Source: Tubulanus polymorphus
Lineage: Eukaryota; Nemertea; Palaeonemertea; Tubulaniformes; Tubulanidae
DNA length: 64,000 nt
Assembly: GCF_964204645.1 (NCBI RefSeq)
Contig: NC_134028.1
Location: 15,615,263-15,679,262, forward strand
Direction of reading: 5' to 3'
Shown here: piece by piece, positions 45,694 through 55,914 of the stretch
Position numbering within the stretch: the stretch's first letter is position 1
Layout: each line of letters starts with the position of its first letter
Program-made: the position numbers and the translations under genes
The notes under the pieces: generated by a model
The model's input: the letters and a program-made list of their open reading frames with translations, nothing else
What the model was told of the DNA's origin: nothing
Databases searched by the model: none

Positions 45694-45924
45694 TGTAACG
45701 GTGTAACTCCCGCCTGTCATTGTATTGTAATATAGTGTATTTGTATTGGTATTAATAAATGTTAACGATAGGTGGCATACCTATCGCTCTCTTGAAAAGA
45801 ATCCTTTGTCCTGGTGAGTCGTGTGTTATCTTTTGTCCCGGTTCAAGACCCGGAACGTCCCCTACTACAGCGGCGATTACCTCTCATATTACCATTAGAA
45901 TACTCCAAGACGACAATTGTTACA
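45694..45924 (+). repeat. 3' LTR of element 2
   Basis: 231 bp with two differences from the 5' LTR, followed by TGAA. Confidence 0.95.
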
Positions 45925-46011
45925 TGAAGGTAACGCGTTTCATGATTTTTCGCTGTTTGATAGAATTATTCGTATTTCTCGTTTTAATCGTTTGTTTCTG
46001 CTATTTTTCAG

Positions 46012-46700
46012 ATGACCGGTTTACTCGTGGTTGTAATATCCTTACTCGGGATATGTAACATTTCTGTGGCCTGGAAAAACGATTGAGACCAACAGCTTAT
46101 AATTTCCGGTGTCATAATAATCAACACATTCAGTGGTTTAAGAGTCGACACGATAATGGTCGCGAAGATCGACTGTTTGATAAGAACTGTCGATCGGGTT
46201 ACGTCGGAACTGATTGCAGTTGGACTGGTTACCTGAATGACTGGGATAATCCCGTTAATTTCGTGTGTCCTCATAACGGCATAGTCACCGGGTTCCATAG
46301 TTTCCATGATAATCAGAGAGAGGACAGAAGATGGAAGTTGCGATGTTGCAAAGTAAGTTCACCGGATTAGCTCGACATTTAAGTTTGCCGTTTTCTAGGA
46401 ACTGGTTATAATCCGCTGTAATTCGCCTAACCTTTTATACGGGTTGCTAGACCTGGACAGTCGTATTACTGGTCTGGCTGGCTCGCTGACTGGGATCAGG
46501 AAATCGACTAGTTTCCCTAACGGAATGGTAATGACCGGCATGAAGAGTATACACGATAACGGAAAAGAGTAAGTGTATTTTCGGTCAAAATTATTCCGCG
46601 ATGATGAGAATTTCTTCCGTTATAAAAACAAAAACAAATTGTATTTTATACTTTCAGGGATCGATTGTTTGAGTTCAGAATGTGTTTTTATGATTATTGA
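46012..46700 (+). pseudogene. Dermatopontin-like gene, copy 1 (broken)
   Basis: An extracellular-matrix protein of the dermatopontin family, small and secreted. Exon 1 (46012-46352) starts with a signal peptide (MTGLLVVVISLLGICNISVA) directly after an acceptor (TTTTTCAG), implying an upstream non-coding exon. It then has the family blocks WTGYLNDWDNPVNFVCP and HDNQREDRRWKLRCC. Exon 2 (about 46439-46568) has the DWDQEID block; exon 3 (46658-46700) ends DRLFEFRMCFYDY, a typical C-terminus. Breaks: TGG to TGA and a 2-bp gain near 46083-46105, loss of the exon-2 acceptor (ACGG where copy 2 has ACAG) and a 2-bp loss giving GAC TAG in exon 2. Element 2 lies in the presumed 5' intron. Confidence 0.8.
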
Positions 46701-47238
46701 ATTCAAGAAGTTGTGGAGTTGACGACGACGATTCATTCATCGATACTTACTTTATGATGTTGTTAATTAGATTTCGGATCTTATAGAATATATAGAAGTT
46801 ATAGAATATGTGCATATGTGCATGAGTTTTCTTTAGGCATTTTGTTCTTAGACAAGCGACATTTTCCTTTTAATGGGAGGAGCTGCCAGCACATGTTCCA
46901 TCGAAGAGATCGGAAGTAGACTCGATTCACTAACTGCGGAGTCATCCGTCTGAAAAATATATTAAGACAGGATTTTAGTAACATCAAAACGACCTCAAGT
47001 TATATAGAATACGTTTCCGGCCTGGGATTCGTGCACCATCGATAATGATTTTGTTATCAGATTTCAATATGACTAAATAAGCAAATAATATAATATGAAT
47101 CTTCGTTTTTCTTTTGACAATATGTCGTTCTAAGAAATGTTCCCTTGACTAAACTCGAGGAAAAGACCAAATGATTTGACGTTTGCTTAGAAAATGTTTC
47201 ACTTTGATGGGGAATTATTGAAAGAAAAAGAAATTCAG
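46701..47238. other. Spacer between the dermatopontin-like copies
   Basis: About 540 bp, AT-rich, with no exon recognised. The last bases, AAATTCAG, form the acceptor in front of the copy-2 ATG. Confidence 0.5.
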
Positions 47239-48696
47239 ATGACCGGTTTACTCGCGGTAGTAATATCCTTACTCGGAATATGTCATACTTCTCTGGCTTG
47301 GAAAAACAGTTGGGACCGACCGCTTAGTTTCCGGTGTCCTGGTCATCAACACATCCAGTGGTTTAAAGGCTGACTTATGTCGATAAGCAGCGCGACGCCT
47401 ACCGACGCAACTGGGTTTATCGTCGATTAGCGGAGACTAGCGGCCTACGAGAGGCAGCCAGTTGCTGCTCTATCGGTTCGACATAAGCCGGCTTGCGACA
47501 GCAACCCGACGCCTACCGACTCGTCGCAAGCCGTATTCGGCTAGTTGCCCATGTTCTACTCCTGCCTACTGTAGGCGGACAGTTGCTTTCGATCGCAACC
47601 GACATAAGCTCATTTGCGACGCGACGGAACTGAGCGCAAGGGTTCCAGCCAATAAGAGACCGTATATACATAGTACAAATTATGACCGCTAGTTAGCGTC
47701 ATTCGTAGTTAGTCATACACTTTCAAATTCAAGTATTTCGAAACGTAAACCAAACCTTCAGCACGGCAGATGTCTGGACCGAAGATGTAGAAGCGAAATT
47801 GGTAGAATTATGGTGTGAGCGGCCATCTTTAAATAATGTCGCTAGCACATTGTATTCAAAACAGAATCAGAAAGATAAAGATCTTAAAGAAATAACTTTT
47901 CTAAAAGAAATATATTCCCCAATAATTCAAAATAAATCAAATTTATACTCAAAATGCTTATCACGTGACCATCTGAGCCGTTGCAGTTGCCAGTAATCGT
48001 AACCGACATAAGCAGGGAAGCAACTGGGAGGATCTCGTATCCCGATAGTCGGCCTCAGTTGCTGCGAATCGGAGCGCGGTCGACATTAGCTGGGCTGCGA
48101 TCGCGGTTGCTCTCAGTTGCGTCGGTAGGAGTCGGTAGGCGCCGCGTTGCTTGTCGACATAAGCCAGCGTTACGTCGGAACTGATTGCAGTTGGACTGGT
48201 TACCTTAATGACTGGGATAAACCCGTTAACTTCGTGTGTCCTCATAACGGCATAGTCACCGGGTTTTATAGTTACCACGATAGTGGAAAAGACGACAGAA
48301 GATGGAAGTCGCGATGTTGCAAAGTAAGTTTACCGCATTTGCAAAGTTAGCCTATTTCTAGCAAGCGTTTATAATTCGCACATTCATCTTTATACAGGCT
48401 ACCAAACCGGGACAGTCACTGGTCTGGCTGGCTCACTGACTGGGATCAGGAAATCGACTACAGTTTCCCTAACGGAATGGCAATGACCGGCATGAACAGT
48501 ATACACGATAACGGAAGAGAGTAAGTATCATTCTATCATTTTCCAAACGATTCGGTGAGAATTTAGAAAATTTTAAGGTAAAAATAGCAAATTGTTTTAT
48601 ACTTTCAGGGATCGATTTTTCCAGTTTGGAATGTTTCTTATTATAATTATTGATTTCAAGAAGTTTCTGCGTGGCGGTAACGTTAGTAAGAAGTAG
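47239..48696 (+). pseudogene. Dermatopontin-like gene, copy 2 (interrupted)
   Basis: Same three-exon plan as copy 1. Exon 1 begins at 47239 with a signal peptide (MTGLLAVVISLLGICHTSLA) and the WDRPLSFRCPGHQHIQWFK block. It is split by an 800-bp insertion (47369-48168), with about 56 bp of coding sequence missing compared with copy 1. It resumes with CSWTGYLNDWDKPVNFVCP and ends with a good donor at 48323. Exon 2 (48398-48520, acceptor ACAG) is intact and reads HWSGWLTDWDQEIDYSFPNG. Exon 3 starts at 48609 but the usual RMC ending is changed to GMFL and the frame runs on to 48696. The two copies are tandem duplicates. Confidence 0.8.
47369..48168. mobile_element. 800-bp TIR element with MADF-like remnant
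   Basis: The ends are inverted repeats: GCTGACTTATGTCGATAAGC at the left pairs with the right end (read inverted: GCTGGCTTATGTCGACAAGC). Similarity continues inwards for about 40 bp (CGCCTACCGAC), and CGACATAAGC words recur inside. The middle (about 47771-47900) encodes VWTEDVEAKLVELWCERPSL, which resembles the start of a MADF/Myb-like DNA-binding domain, the type of accessory protein found in PIF/Harbinger transposons. A TTA lies at both borders (47363-47365 and 48170-48172), matching the 3-bp Harbinger duplication, but up to 3 extra bases lie between it and the TIR. Probably an internally deleted Harbinger-type element. Confidence 0.6.
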
Positions 48697-49681
48697 ACGG
48701 CGGCTTTCAATTATTTATCGATGATAACTTTTGATTTTTCAACTTGGAATAAATAGCAAATCATAAAATATGTTATTCTATGTTCATTTTGCATTGAGGT
48801 TCTTTGACGAACTCATCTGTCCCATCAAAGGAACTGACGATACACTGACAATAATGACTACAAGATGATATAAGATGCAATGGATTTTGACTTGCTAGCA
48901 TATTGTTTCCGATTACAACACTACCCAAAAACGATGATGTTTTACAGTTCAGAACTCTATTCACCAGGTTCAGACATACGTTTAGTTTATTGAGTAGAAT
49001 CCAAAGATCCGAAAAAAATAATACATATGGGAAACCTGTTATTGAAGCGTAAACGATGTTAAGGCCTTTTTATTGCTTGCAGCACAGAATCCTGGTCTTC
49101 ACTTCTCCCCTCATTTGAATTTAACACGATTTTTAAATTTTCACGCGTTACTTCCAACATTATATAAGAAAAATACTCAAATGATAAAAGAACAATTTTC
49201 CATTTTTTTTCCTGTTTCCTTTTTATAGCGTCTGTAAAAGCGCATTTTTTTCTTTTAATCTTTAATGTATTTTCCTCCGCTTTTCCGTGTTTGCTCCAAG
49301 TAATCAAAAAGCCTTATTTAGAAATTTGGTGGTGAAAATAGATGTTTTGTCTTGAACGTAATTCGATACATTTTTCAGTTATTCTTGAAGAGAACTCTTC
49401 TATCTGGAGATGCGAAGAACAATCTGAAAAAGAAAGAAGAAAAGATTGAAGAACGGTGGGTTTTCTTTAATAGACCCCACTTTGAGCAAACCGTTCAACA
49501 GTGTGAAGGATACCCGGGATTATTTTTGGCCAAGTCTGGCCCATATAGAGAAACCCACACTGAGGCACTCGCCAACGCTTTAGGGGGCATCCAGTAATCA
49601 CCTCCACCCAGGAAGAATCTGAATTGGAAGTAAAAGGGGAAACAAGTGCCGTCAAAGAGATTTATAAGGGTTATGATTTAC
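48697..49681. other. No gene recognised
   Basis: Downstream flank of the dermatopontin copies. A plus-strand frame at 49352-49597 is open but resembles nothing I know. Further 3' exons of the minus-strand aquaporin could lie here but were not identified. Confidence 0.4.
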
Positions 49682-50169
49682 CTATAAATCAAAGCCGCGA
49701 GGACAGCTCCTAGGACAGGTCCGGCCCAATATATCTAATGATCGGCCCAAATTCCTTTGTGTTTTGAGTCAACGGTATAAGTCCAAATCGCTGGTCCAAA
49801 ACTTCTAGCTGGATTCATAGAACCACCGGTGTTGTTAATGCTATGAAATTGAAGAATTTGTGAAAAGATAACTTAAAAATTGACATAAAATAATATGTAT
49901 AGGAAGATATTGTCGGGCATTCGACATGCGACTACTCACGCGGCTAAGATACCAACAGTAACCGCAAAGCCGATTGCCAGAGGCGCGATGTTCGTTCTGC
50001 CGTCAAGATCAACGGCCGTCAGCAATACAGTAAGAACCAACAACAGCGTTATCGTAGTTTGAATGACCAGTCCACAAACCGGGTATACCCCGAGATCCAA
50101 CGAAGTGGCGCCGAAATTGATGTCCTGGGCGCGGGTAAAGTTATCGCGAATTTGGAACGACAACGCCCT
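49682..50169 (-). pseudogene. Aquaporin-like gene fragment, two exons, premature TAG
   Basis: Membrane water/glycerol channel of the MIP family. The upstream exon (50169-49940, preceded by TTTATTCAG) covers a long hydrophobic segment, CGLVIQTTITLLLVLTVLLT, then LAIGFAVTVGILAA. The downstream exon (49840-49682) has the second NPA box, TGGSMNPARSFGPA, followed by the last membrane helix AGPVLGAVLAALIY. The exons join in phase through a consensus GTGAGT donor and a TTTCATAG acceptor (Ala codon split). A TAG at 49737-49735 replaces the Trp normally found in the ADHW-YW block between NPA and the last helix. The first half of the protein, with the first NPA, was not found. Classical aquaporin rather than aquaglyceroporin is suggested but not proven. 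Confidence 0.8.
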
Positions 50170-50171
50170 CT

Positions 50172-51625
50172 GAATAAAGGGTCGTCGTTAGTTCCAAGAC
50201 GAGTTTGTCGATGACGTCATATGTAAATAATATCATCTCCACGTGCGCGAATGAATGCGGGGAGAACAAATTCAAATACAAAGACTTTATTTAACCAAAT
50301 CCGTGCTGCGAGACCTTGTTGATACGAATCTTATGGGCAAAAGTGCCAAACGGGGTTTCGTATTATCAAAAGCCTAATTGATAACCATAACCATTCTCCA
50401 AGTGTTTAAAGCGCACTGATTACAATGGTTTGTAGGCGTGCGCTATATAACAAAATAAATTATTATTATTATCATAAATATCTTAGCTGGGTGGATCGAA
50501 ATCGGTCATTGTAATAAACTGGTTTCATCAATAAAATAAACAGGTCCGTATTAACGAGGTTCAACTGTACAATCATGAAAAATCTGCTGCAATCCTCCAT
50601 AATCCTGTTGGTAATCCTTTGCTCGACTATTAAAAAGTGATGTCCACTGTTACAGTAAGAAAATATACAAAATAAATTATTTACTGAGAAGTTTATTTTC
50701 TTTCAAGACAAAATATAACATGTACGGTAAAATATACCTTCTTTCCGATTCATTGCAAAGTTTTACCTCTTCATGAAATGTACAGTGTGCAATAGGTAAC
50801 AATAATATTTTATTGAAAAAAAAACAGTTAGATAGACAGTATGTGTATCTAGGATTATCATTTATCACAAATATGTACAAAAAGCCAACTGATGACTTAC
50901 CCATTTCTAAGGCTATTTAGTAACATAGAAGTAACTTTATTATGACATTTATGACAGTTCGTATAATTCAAAATCTTGAATTGCCTCTTGAAATGCAGGG
51001 TCCGATCTAAGGAATTAAATAAACTTGCCCGGGGGCAAGCATATCAGAAATTTCACTAGCCTCCGCAAAAATATACTTGCCCTACATAGGCAGTCGGACT
51101 GGGAACACAATCATCTGTTGTATCAATAAGGAAAAAAACTTTGAAAACTTTTAAATGGACTAGCCTGGCGGACAAGTGATAATGAAAACCTACTTGCCTT
51201 AATGAGAATATACTTGTCCCGGGCAATCAGACAAGTGCTTAGACCAAACCCTGAAATGTGTAGTTTTGCAATTTTTTTTAGTACCATACCGAAGCTAGAA
51301 AGTGAGCCACTATACATGAGGAAATTGGTGCAATAGAAAGTTCCAAGTGCTATAGGAAGGTTAAGTGCACTTTAAATGTAACGTACCTCTCTTAAAGCAG
51401 TAATGAATATAAATACAAAGAGTGAGAAATATGAAGTACATACACCAAAGGAAGTTTCAAAAAGCTTACCATTTCCTATACAAACTACATCCTTCACAAG
51501 TCTCCTTTAAAATAGAAGAAAACATTTTCAGAAAAAATTATACTTGTCGACCTTGAATTCAGTCAAGTCGAACAAAAATTGCCAGCCACAATAGATCTGA
51601 CTTAGGTGCATTTTACTGTATTAAG
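50172..51625. other. No gene recognised
   Basis: AT-rich sequence between the aquaporin exons and the 3' end of the protease-like gene. The missing upstream aquaporin exons were sought here on the minus strand without success. Confidence 0.45.
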
Positions 51626-51629
51626 TCAA

Positions 51630-52811
51630 TTATAGTCTAATAGTCTGACATTTTTTACATGTAAATGATTCATCAAGTACTATTTTAGCAGCATCTGCAG
51701 CAGTAATCTTGACGCATTTAAAATAAAACCATATTTGGCAGTTATCACAGTGGCTCATCTTTGATCCAGGGATATACATATGACATGAACAATGTTTTGA
51801 TATTGTGGCCACATTGCAACAACCTCTTTCCTTCTTACAGGCAAGCACTACATGCGGAAACATTCTTATTTTACCACCAGTTAAACAGGAATGAAGGTGT
51901 TCTCTCATAGCACTCTGTATATACATAATGGAAAATGGATCTACACCTTTGACCAAAGATACCACATTTGCAACAGCAAAGAGTCCACAGTCTCTCCCAC
52001 CTCTCTGCAACTGCGGCAAGAAAAGATTAATATTCATCAAGCCATCATCTCCGTTAGCATAATTCCTATATAACTGACAGAACTGATGCCTAAGAAATGC
52101 ATTTGGTGCACGGGGTTCCATTGAATCATAAATAGATATAACACCCCCAAAACTTGTCGAAATAAGCCAGTGCTGTCCAATGTTGTGTATCTGAACAGCA
52201 TCTCCAGCGACAGGTGTATCTATGGCATTACTTGATAACAAAATAGGGTCATTTAGACCACCAATAAAGGGGAATTCTTCTTTAACTAATAACTGCGCCG
52301 CATGAATGTGTCTGTCGGAGAGCCATCCGCCTTTCCTCAAAATAACGGCATCAATGTTTGTTAACATGATAGGCTTCTTGATCCAAATACCTAAATCAGA
52401 AGAATCCGATTGATCTGGTGTCCGTACAACCTTGTCTTGAGGGGATGAAACAGGAATAGCTTGCGAAGAAATATGGTCCATTGGTGTCCGCAATGGTGAT
52501 ACAAATGTAGATTTTTGTGTCCTTACTCGATTCATAGGTGTACAAATATTTGTATTAGATGATTCCTTGGCAATTACACCACTTGAAACAGTCTTAAAAT
52601 CAACATTAATAAAGTTTTTCAATCCATCAGCTGTGACACCGAATCGTTTTTTATGGCTGTTACTTCCACTCCTTTTAGCATGTTTTTTCAGAGGATAGTA
52701 CAGAGAATCTTCAGATTTTCGTTTCCCAATTGTTTTCTTTTTGTTTTCCGGAGACTGGCCACAAACCAACTCCCCATTTCGTGGTAATTTAAGAAATGTA
52801 TCGTTTCGCAT
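51630..52811 (-). CDS. Ulp1-like cysteine protease with C-terminal PHD-like finger
   Basis: 393 residues from the ATG at 52811. The N-terminal third is basic and low in structure (KKKTIGKRK, HAKRSGSNSHKKR), perhaps nuclear targeting. The middle is a C48/Ulp1-type SUMO-protease-like domain: His in QHWLIST, Asp in ISIYDSMEP, a Gln in LPQLQRGG and Cys in GGRDCGLFAV, so the His-Asp-Gln-Cys set is present in order. The C-terminus has a Cys-rich finger: CHMYIP, HCDNCQIWFYFKCV and CKKC, resembling a PHD/zf module. The frame is continuous with the SWIM ORF upstream, separated only by one TAA and three codons, so it may be the second half of one protein or arise by reinitiation or readthrough. Confidence 0.75.
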   Translation of the reverse strand: MRNDTFLKLPRNGELVCGQSPENKKKTIGKRKSEDSLYYPLKKHAKRSGSNSHKKRFGVTADGLKNFINVDFKTVSSGVIAKESSNTNICTPMNRVRTQKSTFVSPLRTPMDHISSQAIPVSSPQDKVVRTPDQSDSSDLGIWIKKPIMLTNIDAVILRKGGWLSDRHIHAAQLLVKEEFPFIGGLNDPILLSSNAIDTPVAGDAVQIHNIGQHWLISTSFGGVISIYDSMEPRAPNAFLRHQFCQLYRNYANGDDGLMNINLFLPQLQRGGRDCGLFAVANVVSLVKGVDPFSIMYIQSAMREHLHSCLTGGKIRMFPHVVLACKKERGCCNVATISKHCSCHMYIPGSKMSHCDNCQIWFYFKCVKITAADAAKIVLDESFTCKKCQTIRL

Positions 52812-52820
52812 TGCCGTCAG

Positions 52821-55800
52821 TTATACAGCTAGTGATTCAAGGTCATTTTCGTCAAGGATATGAACATGGTCAATCATCGTTTTCAGGATGTCTAGGCATT
52901 CTCTTCGGGAATGTAGCTTATGAGACACTCTGCGTGCTGGGAGATCTAAACTATCCACGACCATGTTGTCATCATTTGCCCCACTAAAATCACCAACCGG
53001 TTCATCGGATATCCCAATTTTTTCAGAATCATTACAAATAGGCACAGAAGCATCTTCAACATGTGGGACACAAGCAGGATCGAGGCTAAAGATAGGATTT
53101 GATATGTACAAATGCCCCAAGTCATTCCAGGAACAAACTTCAACGTATTTGAATATAGCGCAGAAGTGCTTACATGGTAACATATGAATGATCCAGTCTT
53201 TAAAAGTGCATGCAGGCAAGCTATTTTCTGTACCTAAGGTCAATGTGTAAGTGCGAGCGTTGCTTACCACGTGGTAGAGACGATCGCTTACTTTGGTGAT
53301 ATCCACATTTTCTATTGAATTCTGCCAACGAGACGAAACATGATTAACGAAATTGCGAGGTCGATTTTGAAGGAAAAGAGGAATATCATTTGAATATTTT
53401 CTATATGTGCTGGATGAAAATGTATTCAGTTCCACATATCTGAAAAAAACAGCATTATAGTACAAATACGGTAATAATGGAAAATCATCAGCTTCATTTT
53501 TCTATTTTTGATTAGAAAATAAAATCAAAAATACTCATTTCATAAGAATTTACACCATGAAAATTCCTCACCTTTTATAGGAATCTGGGATATATGAATT
53601 GACAATAACATTCATCAGCTCGCTTAGAGTGCAATTTTTGTATCCAGAAACATATGTGTACTTGAGCGTCTCATTCTGACGCTCAACGCCATTTGTTGTT
53701 CTTACACATGACATCCTGTTCAGTTTCAGATATGCAGCAACCCATCTCTGCGATAAACGTATTGAAAAATTATTCAGTCAGGATATACATATCACCAGAA
53801 ATTCATAAAGACTAGTCTTTATGAATTTTCGATATCACCTATTGTCTAGAAATTGCGCTTACTTTCTTCTCAGAAATCCAAGTGCCAGTGAACCAATTTC
53901 TTAAATTTACATTGGATTTCCAAATATGTGACTGCTGTAAGACATTGTATGCTGCATTAAATTGTATTTCATCCGTAGCTGATTGAACGTTACGAAACAT
54001 CCTTTTGACATCATCTCTGTACTCTATAAATCAAAGTGTATATATGAGGTTTTATCATCATAATCAAATCAAATAGAACTAGTAATGTGATATGAAAAAG
54101 AGAGTAAGGCTGAACATACCGACAGGAACTCCATGGTTTGCCTTTGATAGCCATTCATTCCATGCCTTCTCCATGTGGAACTGGCAAAGTTTAACAGAAA
54201 CATCTGTAAAAATTGGAATCATATAATATTCATCAATATTGTTTCTCAACACATCCTATTCTTAATACTTTCCATCTTAAAGAAGTAAAATTGTTGTTTT
54301 TGTAGAAATTGACATTCGTTTAGAGTATGATTATGGAAGAAACCAATAAAACTTATACTGATAAACGTGTGTACAGTGTATTTGTGGTATAGCCCCGAGT
54401 TAAGTCTTCAATGAAAAAATAACATTTGTACTGGTATATGGGTTAGTGATCTATCGAATGAGATCATGATAAACAATTTGACAAGCCTACTAGATCATTA
54501 ACAGAACTGATAAAAAAGTTCTAGTCGCAAAACTGGAAGGTACATTTTGTTAACCAGTCAATAGCAGTGCTTACATGTACCTACCGGCAAAGGTTGATTT
54601 CTGCCAGACAGTTGCAAACTGTGCTGGTTTCCAGTCTGGATTCCACTTTTGAAATACTCTTAATGCCTCCTGTATGCTATCTGCAGATTCGTTCTCAGTA
54701 AGAAATGCCCCAACTACACTGTAGTTGACATTAGTTCTCACGCAAAGAAAAAATAATGGTAATGCATAGCGCAAAGTTCTGTATGTAGCATCCAGCAGAC
54801 AAAGATCATTGCCATAACGTGAAAGCAGCCTCCTCTGCCATGGTGATTGGTAAAATAACAAAAAGTTGTCCGCAGTGCCATCTTCTTTTAAAGCTGAAGG
54901 ACGGAAATAAACAGAGTCTCCATTTTCAATCCACTTTTCTGATTCAATTTTCAGATTTTCTTGATCATTCTGCAAAAGAAATTACAGATAATTTGCCATT
55001 CTTAATGTGTGTGGACGTGTGGAATTTTGGCAAGGAATTTGAGCACAACAATTGTCAAAATCACAAGCTCTTGTTCCTTGGTGATCGGGTATCAAATGAT
55101 AACTGAGTGCTTCTCTCTAACTAAGATATACAAACCTTGCTATGTCGATTTTCCATTTTTGCATTCATCATAATGTTTCGAATATCATCTCTTGTTGGAA
55201 AATATCTCCTCCTTAGTGGATCAGGTTTTGGTAAACCTCGAAATAATTCGTTATTGACAAAATTGTTTACAGATCTCATAGTATCAGACACTTTTCTGAA
55301 ACCTTCTCTGGTCAATTTTATGATGTAGTCTCTGACTTCACTACATACTGGTTCACGAAGCATAACGCCCTGTATTGAATAGACACATATTGATATCGGA
55401 CCAGTATACACTGAAGGCATCAATATTTTATGAAGAGTTAGATACATTTTAAATGATATAAAAGATATAAATTGTGCTTGTATCAAAAGTTTCAATAACT
55501 CTGGAATTATCAAATCAATTATTCTGCAATCACAACATAGGCAACTTACTTCACCAGAAACGGGATGATTTGTATGATCTTCAGAACTCGGGAATCGAAT
55601 AACAAACTGAACAACCCCATGCACAGAATCTATATTAGCAGACAAATCATTTCGCATGCATTCAGAAGCACTCACTTTATGCTTTCTAACATTTTCAGGT
55701 ATCTGAAAATGAAACCACATTGAAGCCTGTTATTTGAATCAAATAAAGTATGGCACTTTCAAATATGAATATTTTAAGAAGTATTTCAATGTTGCTTGAC

Positions 55801-55914
55801 TACCTTGATCAAGGGAAATCTCACTATTTGTGAAATGTATATTCTGGCATTGCAGCCAAGTTTTTTTGTGGACTGCACTAAATTTCGTCGTTTCAAAAAA
55901 ACATGGTCATCCAT
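52821..55914 (-). CDS. MULE-type transposase with SWIM finger, eight exons
   Basis: Exons 55914-55804, 55702-55550, 55369-55136, 54969-54585, 54203-54120, 54023-53863, 53747-53572 and 53439-52821 have GT-AG borders and join in one frame of 640 codons. The ATG at 55914 directly follows an acceptor, so an upstream exon is possible. N-terminus: TKKLGCNARIYI, the first zinc-binding part of MULE-like proteins. Transposase core: first Asp in LCLLDATYRTLRY, then KLCQFHMEKAWNEW, and the Glu in TTNGVERQNETLKY. The second Asp usually found before the CxFH block is not evident (the segment reads QFATVWQKSTFAG). SWIM finger: ACTFKDWIIHMLPCKHFCAIF-type spacing near 53190. An intact frame over seven introns points to a functional gene, either a domesticated or an intron-bearing MULE. 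Confidence 0.78.

Larger units (their letters stand above)
38344..45924 (+). mobile_element. Ty3/gypsy LTR retrotransposon 2 (young, partly intact)
   Basis: The 231-bp LTRs (38344-38574, 45694-45924; TGTAACGG...TTACA) differ at only 2 positions by my count and are flanked by the 4-bp duplication TGAA (38340-38343 and 45925-45928). The internal order is primer site, gag, pol (PR-RT-RH-IN), ORF3 (SGNH hydrolase-like) and polypurine tract. The whole layout, including ORF3, repeats that of element 1. It inserted about 90 bp upstream of the acceptor/ATG of dermatopontin copy 1. Confidence 0.95.

Noticed and set aside
50172-51625. First-NPA exon of the aquaporin upstream of the two exons found
   Set aside because: No Asn-Pro-Ala-Val-Thr-type stretch with splice sites was found on the minus strand; it may lie beyond or be lost.
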